Positions 1-6,259 of a DNA stretch of 13,555 nt are shown in pieces (position 1 is the stretch's first letter; every line of letters starts with the position of its first letter). The translations under genes were made by a program, and so were the position numbers. The DNA comes from Desulfovibrio sp. UBA6121 (GTDB lineage Bacteria > Desulfobacterota > Desulfovibrionia > Desulfovibrionales > Desulfovibrionaceae). The notes beneath the pieces are model-generated. The model did not search any database. It was not told the DNA's origin and saw only the letters and a list, made by a program, of their open reading frames with translations. Location: positions 1 to 13,555 of the forward strand of contig DIVX01000082.1 of assembly GCA_002422505.1 (NCBI GenBank). The letters are read 5' to 3'.

Positions 1-254
1 TCGCTCTGCTTGATGAAGGCGCAGCCGGTGTCGGTACAGACCTGTGCCCGTTGGCTATCGGCATGCCACTTCACTGCCACGCCGAGGGACTGCGCGCCCT
101 GCCGCAGGGGGACGTAGACGGTGCCGCCACGCATGCGAGCGGCGGGATTGTAGCTCTGAGCCTTGCCATCAACGGTGACCTTCACCATGACGTCCTGAGC
201 CGCAGCCACACTGAGAACACCGACCAACAACAAGAGAGTGAAACATGTCCGCAT
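1..254 (-). CDS. Secreted copper-amine-oxidase N-domain-like protein (partial, C-terminus beyond window)
   Basis: Reading leftward from an ATG at 252-254, the frame is open for 84 codons to the window edge. The start follows an AGGAG with nine bases between. The first 19 or so residues form a signal peptide: MRTCF, a Leu/Val-rich core, then AAA-QD as a plausible signal peptidase I site. After it comes a V-x-VDGK strand, a GGTVYVPLR motif and LGVAVKWHADSQ, the pattern of the copper amine oxidase N-terminal domain (PF07833). Despite the name, this domain is a small extracytoplasmic module found in many wall or surface proteins and does not imply amine oxidase activity. Two cysteines (VCTDTGC) follow, which is less usual. 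It lies 43 bp downstream of ccdA and may be the last visible gene of the same operon. Its function is unknown; the domain call is fairly confident. Confidence 0.7.
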   Translation of the reverse strand, partial: MRTCFTLLLLVGVLSVAAAQDVMVKVTVDGKAQSYNPAARMRGGTVYVPLRQGAQSLGVAVKWHADSQRAQVCTDTGCAFIKQS

Positions 255-297
255 CTGACTGTTCTCCTGATCGTGGAATACGAACGACTGGACAGCC

Positions 298-981
298 TCA
301 AGCAGTCCAAATGAAGTAAGCACCGACGGCGATCAGCAACCAGCCGCCGATTCTCTGGATCAGCACGGAGTACTTCGTGAACCGCTCAAGGCTGGTCAGA
401 GCGCCCGCGACGGTGCCGATGATGATCAGCGGCAGGCCGTGGCCGACAGCGTAGGCGAACATGAGTGTGGAGCCGTACACCACCTGCCCTTTCTGGGCGA
501 TGAGAGCCAGGATGAGGGTCAGGATCGGCATGGCGCAGGGGCTGGCCACCAGTCCGAAGAGCATCCCCAGCACCAGCGCCCCGCCATAGCCGCTGAGCTT
601 CGACCACTTGGACTGCGCGGGGATGATCGTGTCGAAGCTGACACTGATCAGTCCGGACATGTTGAGGCCGACGAGGATGCAGACGGCCGCCACGATGTAC
701 ATCCACCCGGCCTTGGAGATACCGAGGACGCTGCCCACGAAGGAGGCCGTGGCCCCGATGATGACATACGTGATCGCGAGCCCCAGCACAAACGTGAGGG
801 CCAGAGATAGACCCTTCCAGCGCGGCTGCTTCTTCTGCCCGGAGATGTAACCGATGATCACCGGAATGGTCGGGTAAACGCAGGGGTTCAAGCCTGTGGC
901 AGCACCGCCCAGCAGCACTAACGGCACCACGAGAAGAGATGAGTTGTCGAGCGCGTGTTGGAGCGCCGCGATGATATCCAA
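298..981 (-). CDS. ccdA: CcdA-type thiol-disulfide electron transporter
   Basis: This is a 227-residue membrane protein of the CcdA/DsbD transmembrane family, which passes electrons from cytoplasmic thioredoxin to extracytoplasmic thioredoxin-like proteins. About six hydrophobic segments are visible (roughly 18-46, 57-80, 94-115, 133-160, 170-195, 210-226). The two hallmark cysteines are present: C34 in GLNPCVYP and C149 in ASPCAMP, each followed by the proline typical of the family. The length fits the family. The start is TTG, chosen because AGGAG (990-994 on the complement) lies eight bases before it and no ATG occurs near the N-terminus. It sits directly downstream of three extracytoplasmic thioredoxin-fold proteins, which are its natural clients. 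The cytoplasmic electron donor could be host thioredoxin or the small CxxC protein encoded near 6.8 kb; that pairing is inference. Confidence 0.93.
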   Translation of the reverse strand: MDIIAALQHALDNSSLLVVPLVLLGGAATGLNPCVYPTIPVIIGYISGQKKQPRWKGLSLALTFVLGLAITYVIIGATASFVGSVLGISKAGWMYIVAAVCILVGLNMSGLISVSFDTIIPAQSKWSKLSGYGGALVLGMLFGLVASPCAMPILTLILALIAQKGQVVYGSTLMFAYAVGHGLPLIIIGTVAGALTSLERFTKYSVLIQRIGGWLLIAVGAYFIWTA

Positions 982-1006
982 AGCCTTTGCTCCTGTTGCT
1001 TGGGGA

Positions 1007-1786
1007 TTACTCTGTCGCCACGCCCATCTTCCTGAACTGGTCCAGCACTTCGTCGCGGGTCATCACTCCACCGTGACGGCAGACCTCTTTGCCGTCTGCG
1101 TCGTAGAAGATCTGCGTCGGCATGGTCTCCAGCCCGTACTCATCAACCAGGTCCGGGTCATACTCCCATATCTCGATCCTGACCTTGCCCGCCAACTCCT
1201 GTTGTAGGGCGCGCAGGATCGGCGGCATAGGCTTGCAGGTCGCGCAGCCAAGCCCCTCCAGATCCAGCAGGTGTGGCAGCTTGGGTGGACGATGTGCTTC
1301 CACCGCCGCCGCGATCTTCCGGGGGATGCTGGCATCATAGCCGCCGTGGCTGAAGCGGATCACTCCGTCTTGACCGATGACCAACAGACGGGGCGCCGTC
1401 TTCACGCGGTAGGCCTCCGGCATGCTGAACTCGTCCTCCAGCAGGACCGGGTACGTCAGATGCCACCGCTTCACGGCCGCCGAGGTGGCTTCGCGAGCCT
1501 GCTCCCCGCCGAGGCTGATCAGGTAGATGCCCACCCGCTCATTCCGGTAGCGCTGTTGCAGCTTCTCCAACTCCCGCATCACGGGAGGACTCTCAGAGTG
1601 CTCTAGCCGAGTGAGAGCGAGCACCGTGACCTGCCGGCCGCAGACACGGCTGAGCCTGTGCCATTTGCCGGATTGATCGGCCAGCACGAAGCCCGGGGCC
1701 TTCGCGCCCACCGCGAGCGACTCTTCCTGCGCTTGCGCCAGGCCGCATCCCAGAAGGAGCACAGCCATTGCGATCAGCTGTCGCAT
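1007..1786 (-). CDS. Secreted tandem thioredoxin-fold protein (redoxin-like + thioredoxin)
   Basis: This 259-residue exported protein begins at MRQLIAMAV; the open frame extends further upstream, but those residues are Arg/Pro/Ser-rich and lie inside the preceding gene. The N-terminal segment is a signal sequence. LLGC at 11-14 could be a loose lipobox, otherwise AQA-QE is a signal peptidase I site. Residues about 22-165 look like a TlpA/peroxiredoxin domain (VGAKAPGFVLADQSGKW), but the usual CxxC position reads LTRLEHSES, so it has no redox-active pair there. Residues about 168-257 form a normal thioredoxin domain with CATC at 181-184 and the cis-proline in TMPTQ (P223). The gene begins 10 bp after the stop of the upstream thioredoxin fusion and ends 25 bp before ccdA, so co-transcription is very likely. 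I infer that it is reduced by CcdA; the substrate is unknown. Confidence 0.85.
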   Translation of the reverse strand: MRQLIAMAVLLLGCGLAQAQEESLAVGAKAPGFVLADQSGKWHRLSRVCGRQVTVLALTRLEHSESPPVMRELEKLQQRYRNERVGIYLISLGGEQAREATSAAVKRWHLTYPVLLEDEFSMPEAYRVKTAPRLLVIGQDGVIRFSHGGYDASIPRKIAAAVEAHRPPKLPHLLDLEGLGCATCKPMPPILRALQQELAGKVRIEIWEYDPDLVDEYGLETMPTQIFYDADGKEVCRHGGVMTRDEVLDQFRKMGVATE

Positions 1787-1796
1787 CGGCCTCTCC

Positions 1797-3014
1797 CTAC
1801 TTCGGCGCGCATTCGCCGATCTTGCAGGCCTTGCTGATCTGCTCGGGCGACAGGGCCATCTTGTCGGCCAGCGCCTTGGCAATCGAGATCATCTCGCCCG
1901 TCTCCAACGGGTGCGCCTCGACCCACTTCTGGAGGTTCTCAGCCGAGACGAAGAAGCCCTGATGGAAGCACCCGGCAGAGACGCGCTTGCCGTCGGGCTT
2001 GGTGCGCTGACCGTACCACGCCACGGCCGTCGCCGGCTCCAGCGAAGCAATCTGCCCCTCCAGCGTCTTGACGATGATCGGCTCGCCGGTCAAGCGGTCG
2101 CGCTCGTGGATCTCAACGCTGGCGCCAGTCCGAGCCGCCACGCCGAGGGCGCAGTGAGAACAGCAGCCGTAGGTGTACACGCCGCCCGCTTTCACCACGG
2201 CGGCGTCCTCAGGGTAGACGGCGCGGTCGCAGAAGCCGCAGCGGCTGGCCATCTCTTTGTTCTTGAGCAGCGGGTACGTCAGCACGCTGCCGCCATTGTC
2301 GCGCCGGGCGGCCAGCGCCGCGTCGCGGCTAGCGAACACCATGACCGACGGACGGCCCGTCTGCTCGTCGAAGCTGTACAGGTAGCTCGCGGCCTGCAGC
2401 GGCACGCTCTGGCCGGTCGCGAAGTCGGTGACGAAGGCCTGCTGCTCCACCTCAGCCCGGTCGGTGGTCAGCGAGGAGAGCATGATGGACAGACAGTGCG
2501 GGGAGCACAGGTGGACGTCGCCCTTGGCCGTCTTCACTACCACGGCGCTCTTGGGATTGACGTCGCCGTCACACATGTAGCACACGGCGTCCTTGGCCCG
2601 CGCGTCGGGCTGCGCCGCTGTCCAGCGGCTGAAGCTCGCGGGGGCGGCCGTCGCCACATTGAACCCCAACTCGGTCCACTTGGCGAGAATTGCGGCCTTC
2701 GCGTAGAAGCCTTCGTGGCGGAAGAGTTCCTTGCCACTGGCATCGAGGAAGACCTGGGTCGGGATGACCTCGATCCGGTACTTGTCGGTGAGGGCCGGCT
2801 GCGTGTTGACGTTGACAAACTCCACGTCGATCTTGCCGGCCAGTTCCGTCTTCAGCTCTTCCAGAATCGGCGCCATCTGCTTACAGGGGATGCAGGTGGT
2901 CGAGCCCAGGTCCACCAGCTTAGGCAGCTTCGGCGCCTGCTGGGCACCGACTGAGACCGCCACCGAGACGGCGACGGCGATGAGCAGGCACAGATTGAGA
3001 GACTTGCGCAGCAT
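1797..3014 (-). CDS. Secreted thioredoxin fused to NosL-like and MerB-like cysteine domains
   Basis: This is a 405-residue exported fusion. A signal peptide (about 1-24, ending VGA-QQ) leads into a thioredoxin domain (28-120) with CIPC at 41-44 and cis-proline in VIPTQ (P85). Residues about 142-250 resemble NosL, a copper-binding accessory protein: CYMC (145-148), LCSPHC (170-174), then VTDFATG and VMVFASRDAA. Residues about 258-392 resemble the C-terminal fold of alkylmercury lyase MerB: CGFC (259-262), YGCCSHC (284-288), a TG turn, EPATAVAW, and GCFHQGFFVS with C349, followed by W-x-E-x-HP. MerB's catalytic Cys96 and Cys159 may correspond to C284/C285 and C349. The Asp99 position appears to be His or Cys, so lyase activity cannot be assumed. 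The tail carries KACKIGEC. The start has AAGGAG seven bases upstream. The thioredoxin call is firm; the two later domain calls are by eye. Confidence 0.8.
   Translation of the reverse strand: MLRKSLNLCLLIAVAVSVAVSVGAQQAPKLPKLVDLGSTTCIPCKQMAPILEELKTELAGKIDVEFVNVNTQPALTDKYRIEVIPTQVFLDASGKELFRHEGFYAKAAILAKWTELGFNVATAAPASFSRWTAAQPDARAKDAVCYMCDGDVNPKSAVVVKTAKGDVHLCSPHCLSIMLSSLTTDRAEVEQQAFVTDFATGQSVPLQAASYLYSFDEQTGRPSVMVFASRDAALAARRDNGGSVLTYPLLKNKEMASRCGFCDRAVYPEDAAVVKAGGVYTYGCCSHCALGVAARTGASVEIHERDRLTGEPIIVKTLEGQIASLEPATAVAWYGQRTKPDGKRVSAGCFHQGFFVSAENLQKWVEAHPLETGEMISIAKALADKMALSPEQISKACKIGECAPK
2884..2912. repeat. 29-bp exact direct repeat, copy 1 (thioredoxin active-site region)
   Basis: This 29-bp stretch is identical to 3271-3299. 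Both encode the active-site peptide around GSTTCIPCK in neighbouring thioredoxin genes. The wider proteins also match closely (MAPILEEL, IPTQVF, FRHEGF), so the genes are paralogues from a tandem duplication, possibly kept alike by conversion. Confidence 0.9.
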
Positions 3015-3035
3015 GAACTGACTCCTTCGGTTGCC

Positions 3036-3482
3036 TTATTTCGTCTTGACGCCCATCTTCTCGAACTGGGCCAGGATGTCCGCCTTGGGGAAGAACCCCT
3101 CATGGCGGAAGACTTCCTTGCCTTCCTTGTCAATGAAGACCTGGGTCGGAATCAGGGCGATCTGGTACTTGTCCGCCGCGGCGGGATTGGCATTCACATC
3201 AATGAACTCGACGTCCACTTTGCCCTTGTACTCAACCTTCAGTTCCTCGAGGATCGGCGCCATCTCCTTGCAGGGGATGCAGGTGGTCGAGCCCAGGTCT
3301 ACGAGGCGCGGCAGGGACGTGCCCGGCGTCGTGGCCGGTGCCGTCGCCGCGGGTGGCGCCTCGGGGGCCGCCACCACCGCCGGGACGGCCGTGCCGGCAG
3401 CGCCCTTGCCGCTCTTGAAGCCCACCACGAACCCCAGCACCAGCGCCACGAGAATCAGGCCGATGGCTTGCGTACGTTGCAT
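3036..3482 (-). CDS. Membrane-anchored thioredoxin-family protein
   Basis: This 148-residue protein has an uncleaved-looking N-terminal membrane segment (about 6-22, GLILVALVLGFVVGF). A Pro/Ala-rich linker (about 28-56) acts as a spacer from the membrane, followed by a thioredoxin domain (58-147). The active site is CIPC at 68-71 and the cis-proline is P112 in LIPTQ. The start ATG follows AAGGAG by ten bases. It is the first of three successive extracytoplasmic thioredoxin-fold genes and a close paralogue of the thioredoxin domain in the next gene, which starts 21 bp further on. By family it would act as a disulfide reductase on the outer face of the membrane, recharged by CcdA. The partner protein is not visible; the neighbouring NosL/MerB-like metal-binding fusion is one candidate (inference). 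Confidence 0.92.
   Translation of the reverse strand: MQRTQAIGLILVALVLGFVVGFKSGKGAAGTAVPAVVAAPEAPPAATAPATTPGTSLPRLVDLGSTTCIPCKEMAPILEELKVEYKGKVDVEFIDVNANPAAADKYQIALIPTQVFIDKEGKEVFRHEGFFPKADILAQFEKMGVKTK
3271..3299. repeat. 29-bp exact direct repeat, copy 2 (thioredoxin active-site region)
   Basis: This is identical to 2884-2912 and encodes the CIPC active-site region of the membrane-anchored thioredoxin. See copy 1 for interpretation. Confidence 0.9.
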
Positions 3483-3521
3483 GTGTGTCTAACTCCTTGA
3501 ATGTCGTATCAATAGATGGCA

Positions 3522-3550
3522 GGCACGGTCTGGGGTCACCAGACTGTGCC
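3522..3550 (-). other. Intercistronic hairpin (possible attenuator or processing site)
   Basis: GGCACGGTCTGG (3522-3533) pairs with CCAGACTGTGCC (3539-3550) around a five-base loop. That is 12 pairs with a single G·U on the plus strand, which becomes a C·A mismatch on the transcribed minus strand. It lies in the 85-bp gap between the cytoplasmic DGC genes and the exported thioredoxin genes. No U-tract follows on the minus strand, so a standard intrinsic terminator is unlikely. It may adjust expression between the two halves of the operon by partial termination, RNA stabilisation or cleavage. Confidence 0.6.
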
Positions 3551-3567
3551 GATATCGGGTCGTAGCC

Positions 3568-3939
3568 CTACCCGCAACAACAGCTCTGCTTGGCGGCGGC
3601 GCAGACCGCCTCAATCTGCTCGTCGGTCAGGTTGAAGTGGTGGCCCTTCTCGATCCCCAGATCGGTGATGACGACGTACTTGGAGATGTCCACGCCCTCC
3701 CGCTCGAACGCCGCCTTCACGCAGCCGACATCGCACCCGTCAATCACGACGGTCGCATCGGCTTCCTTGGACTTGCCGACGATGCCGGCGATGCCGCCGC
3801 CAATCCCGGCCATGCAGAAGAAACTGCCGACCCCTTCGACATCCAGCTTCTTGGCCGCCTCGTTGCTGAGTTGCCCGACATTCGACCCGCCGCTGCACGC
3901 GAACACCAGCGTCTTCTTCCCGGCGCAACATGATGACAT
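3568..3939 (-). CDS. DGC-domain putative zinc-binding protein, small form
   Basis: This 123-residue cytoplasmic protein has the signatures of the DGC family (PF08859, putative zinc-binding): CSGGSN at 15-20, IDGCDVGC with C69 and C73, and an alternating Gly-rich stretch (MAGIGGGIAGIVG, 43-55). It is unusually cysteine-rich at both ends, with MSSCCAG at the start and SCCCG at the end, and has HH at 100-101. No signal peptide is visible. I chose the internal ATG at 3939 because AGGGAG lies seven bases upstream; an in-frame ATG at 3972 has no such support. It is the last of four consecutive DGC genes and precedes the hairpin gap. The biochemical role of this family is not established; thiol-based metal binding or transfer is an inference from the cysteines. 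Confidence 0.82.
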   Translation of the reverse strand: MSSCCAGKKTLVFACSGGSNVGQLSNEAAKKLDVEGVGSFFCMAGIGGGIAGIVGKSKEADATVVIDGCDVGCVKAAFEREGVDISKYVVITDLGIEKGHHFNLTDEQIEAVCAAAKQSCCCG

Positions 3940-3992
3940 TGTCTTGCTCCCTGTTCTGGACGCTACCCGCACGACGGCGGGATTGTACTGTT

Positions 3993-4682
3993 CTACTCTC
4001 CGGCGTCGGCACAGTGCTTCTGGTAGGCCGCGAGCAGGGCCTCCTGATAGGCGTCCTTCTTGGCCTCCGGCACGGGATGGTAGACGGCCACGGTCTCCAG
4101 TACCCGCGCCGCGTTGTCCGGCTCCGCGGCGACGCCCGTCTCCACCAGATGGCCGAAGATCATCTTCAGGCCGGGGATTGTGACTTCGTGACCGTTGACG
4201 ACAATCGTGCCGCCGGGCAAGGGGCGGCTGCAGGCGCAGCCGTCATCGTCCGTGCCACACGCGCCGGCCCCACCGACCTCCTCCAGCACCTGATCCACTG
4301 TCGCGGCGAGCGTCTCCGCCACTATCCAGACCGCCTCCCGGTCCACCTCGCCCCGCTGGCGGGAGTTCCGCGCGCAGTTCGGGTACTGACCATTGAGCAT
4401 GTCGGTCACCACCAGGGCCGCGCTGACCGGGCCGCTGTGCTTCTCGGTGCCGCACTGGGCGCAGCGCTTGTCGCACCCGTCAATCGTGATGGTCGGGTGA
4501 GTGCGAGCGAAGTCTCGTTCCTGCTCATTGCCCGCCAGGAACAGCGGCAGGCACAACGTCACTGTCTGGTCCGGGCGCAGCATCTCCAGCACCCGTCGCG
4601 TCGCCAGACGGGAAATCGTCCCCTCCGGAATCTCCTCGCCACTGCACGAGATGATGCCAACTCGCAGCTTGTCGTCAGCCAT
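3993..4682 (-). CDS. DGC-domain putative zinc-binding protein with extra C-terminal domain
   Basis: This 229-residue cytoplasmic protein has two parts. Residues 1 to about 135 are a DGC domain: SCSGEE (C13), IDGCDKRCAQC (C70, C74, C77), plus C44 and C103. A linker holds C142, C149 and C151. Residues about 158-224 form a separate compact domain starting GGTIVVNGHEVTIPGL and ending in a Tyr- and Ala-rich helix; I do not recognise it, though short proteins of similar pattern accompany redox genes in anaerobes. The start ATG overlaps the upstream stop codon by one base (TAATG), pointing to translational coupling, and GAGGTG lies eight bases before it. The third-position cysteines suggest a tri-thiolate metal site (inference). 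Confidence 0.8.
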   Translation of the reverse strand: MADDKLRVGIISCSGEEIPEGTISRLATRRVLEMLRPDQTVTLCLPLFLAGNEQERDFARTHPTITIDGCDKRCAQCGTEKHSGPVSAALVVTDMLNGQYPNCARNSRQRGEVDREAVWIVAETLAATVDQVLEEVGGAGACGTDDDGCACSRPLPGGTIVVNGHEVTIPGLKMIFGHLVETGVAAEPDNAARVLETVAVYHPVPEAKKDAYQEALLAAYQKHCADAGE

Positions 4683-5107
4683 TAGCTCTTCACCTCGCAG
4701 CCGCTCAGCTCCGCCACTTTGTCCCGCACCAACTCCGCCAACTCACGGGTGACAGTCCAGCCCACCTCATTGAGGCCCGAGGCCGACCCGGGCTGCGCTC
4801 CACGATGCTGCTTGAGCACCTGCAGCACCTGGAACGCGCAATCGGTCTGCCCGCCGGCCAGCGCCACGTTCTTCTGGGCGCAGGCCTTGGGGCACCCGTC
4901 AATGGTGATGCACGGCTGCGTCTGCACGCGTGCGACGGCCTCCTCATCACCCTTCACCAACAGCGCCAGACACAGCGTATCAGCCTGCTCCGGCGCCAAC
5001 TCGTCGGTCACGAGGTACATGGCCTCGCGGCTAATGAGGCCATGTACTTTGCCGATCCCACTGCAGGGGATGACCAGTACCTTCTCTGCATCATGCACAG
5101 GCAACAC
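4682..5107 (-). CDS. DGC-domain putative zinc-binding protein
   Basis: This is a 141-residue single-domain DGC protein. It has PCSGIGK (C15), a LCLALL strand (C46), and TIDGCPKACAQ with C72 and C76, the same order as in its neighbours. A C90 and a near-terminal C137 are also present. The start is uncertain: GTG at 5107, TTG at 5104 and GTG at 5098 are all in frame and no ATG is available; an AGAAGG on the complement sits nearest to the first two. It ends one base into the next gene's ATG and begins 13 bp after the lipoyl-fusion gene. The function is unknown; its position in an unbroken series of DGC genes suggests that the products act together or on the same metal or thiol partner. Confidence 0.8.
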   Translation of the reverse strand: MLPVHDAEKVLVIPCSGIGKVHGLISREAMYLVTDELAPEQADTLCLALLVKGDEEAVARVQTQPCITIDGCPKACAQKNVALAGGQTDCAFQVLQVLKQHRGAQPGSASGLNEVGWTVTRELAELVRDKVAELSGCEVKS

Positions 5108-5120
5108 TGCCTTCTTTGGG

Positions 5121-5972
5121 TCAGGCGGACGCTTCTTCCGCCTTCTGCTTCACCTTCACCGCATATTGCTCGCCGGTCAGCAGCAACTCGCGGTCGGCCT
5201 CGAAGTCCGTCAGCTCCAGCTCCACCAGCCAGCCACCCGTGTACGGCCCCTCGTTGATCAGTTCGGGGGTGTCCTCCAGCGCGGCGTTGACCGCGACGAT
5301 CTTGCCGCCAACGGGAGAGATGACGTCGAACACCGCTTTGGCCGACTCCACCGCCCCCAGGTCATCAAACTGCTCCACCTCACGCCCGACCTCAGGCGGC
5401 GCGAAGTAGGTGATGTCGGTCAGGGTCTGCTGCATGTAGTCCGTGATGCCCACGCGCGCCCGGCCCCCGACCACCTGCACCCAGCAGTCATTCTCGTTGA
5501 AGAAGTAGCCCTCGACCGGGATGGGGAAGACGAACTTGTCGTGGGTGACCTTCAGGAAGTCCGCGGGTTCCGGGAAGGTGACGGCCTCCGTCTCCGCCGC
5601 CTCCTCCTCAGCCTCGTCAGCCGTCAGCTGCAGTGCCAGCTTCAGCGCCAGCGCGCGGGCCTCGGGTCCTGGCCGCAGGCTGTCCTCGAACGTCTCGCCC
5701 AGTTCCTTGATCGCCTCCGGCAGCAGCATGCGCCGGCCGATCTTCAGCCCCATCTGTGTCGCGAGTTTCGTCGCGCAGCGCGTCCCACAGCCGTCCACCA
5801 CTGCGAGTGGCAGCTCCTTCAGGGTCGCCTCATACCGCCCCGGCGAGTTGTTCAGCAGCACCGGGCACACGATCTCGCACTCCGCCTGCTCCGCCGCGCA
5901 CACGGCCACTTCCCGCGCCAGCGAGCCCAGGGGCTTGTCCAATCCACTGCAGACCAGCACCGCACACTTCAC
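5121..5972 (-). CDS. DGC putative zinc-binding domain fused to GcvH-like lipoyl domain
   Basis: This 283-residue cytoplasmic protein joins two domains rarely expected together. Residues 1 to about 115 are a DGC domain: VCSGLDK (C8), VVDGCGTRC (C62, C66) and further C25, C32 and C36. An acidic linker (118-130) leads to a domain like glycine-cleavage H protein (about 145-275). That domain has CWVQVVGGRARVGITDYMQ, the lipoyl-attachment loop VESAKAVFDVISP with K212, ALEDTPELINEGPY, and GWLVELEL. The predicted lipoyl lysine and its surroundings are intact, so lipoylation is likely. No glycine-cleavage genes (gcvP, gcvT) or lipoate ligases are in view. The ferredoxin and HdrA-like neighbours suggest a dedicated electron or thiol carrier. 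The start is GTG within a GTGA overlap with the ferredoxin stop. Confidence 0.88.
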   Translation of the reverse strand: MKCAVLVCSGLDKPLGSLAREVAVCAAEQAECEIVCPVLLNNSPGRYEATLKELPLAVVDGCGTRCATKLATQMGLKIGRRMLLPEAIKELGETFEDSLRPGPEARALALKLALQLTADEAEEEAAETEAVTFPEPADFLKVTHDKFVFPIPVEGYFFNENDCWVQVVGGRARVGITDYMQQTLTDITYFAPPEVGREVEQFDDLGAVESAKAVFDVISPVGGKIVAVNAALEDTPELINEGPYTGGWLVELELTDFEADRELLLTGEQYAVKVKQKAEEASA

Positions 5973-6259
5973 TCGGCCTCGCCTTCTTTCGCGCGGATCT
6001 GCTTGATCGCCGCAATGGTCTCCGGCTTGCTGGGGAAGGTGAGCGCGTCGGGGCCGCAGGTCTTGGCACAGGCCCGGCAGAAGACCACGCAGTTCTTCGG
6101 GTTGGCGACCACCAGCTTGACTTCACCCTCCCGCCGCTCGAACACTTTGTGCGGGCAGAAGTCGTCGCACTCCATGCAGAAGTCGCACTTGCTGTAGTCA
6201 ATGGTCGGCGCCCAGTCGATCTTCTCGCGGCTCACGCCCATGAAGGTGGCGTCACTCAT
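5969..6259 (-). CDS. Two-cluster ferredoxin
   Basis: This 96-residue protein carries two [4Fe-4S] binding motifs. The first is canonical: C25, C28, C31, C35 in CDFCMECDDFCP. The second has wider first spacing: C57-x3-C61-x2-C64-x3-C68 in CVVFCRACAKTCGP. The sequence IDWAPTIDY precedes the first cluster. It should be a cytoplasmic one-electron carrier. It overlaps the upstream HdrA-like gene by eight bases and the downstream lipoyl-fusion gene by four, so all three are probably made in step. I infer that it passes electrons between the HdrA-like domain and the DGC/lipoyl proteins. The general pattern recalls ferredoxins next to corrinoid or Hdr enzymes, but no such large partner is encoded here. 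Confidence 0.9.
   Translation of the reverse strand: MSDATFMGVSREKIDWAPTIDYSKCDFCMECDDFCPHKVFERREGEVKLVVANPKNCVVFCRACAKTCGPDALTFPSKPETIAAIKQIRAKEGEAE

Noticed and set aside
51..314. An 87-codon plus-strand open frame at the left edge
   Set aside because: It is antisense to the copper-amine-oxidase-N-domain gene, which has a ribosome site and signal peptide.
1911..2954. A 347-codon plus-strand open frame
   Set aside because: It is antisense to the thioredoxin/NosL/MerB-like fusion and has no domain signature.
5121..5597. Glycine cleavage system assignment for the lipoyl domain
   Set aside because: No gcvT, gcvP or lipoamide dehydrogenase gene is nearby and the domain is fused to a DGC domain, so a housekeeping H-protein role is unlikely.
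4719..6197. A 492-codon open frame on the plus strand
   Set aside because: It is antisense to the DGC, lipoyl-fusion and ferredoxin genes, has a low-complexity Ser/Arg/Pro composition and shows no recognisable domain. The minus-strand genes have clear motifs and ribosome sites.
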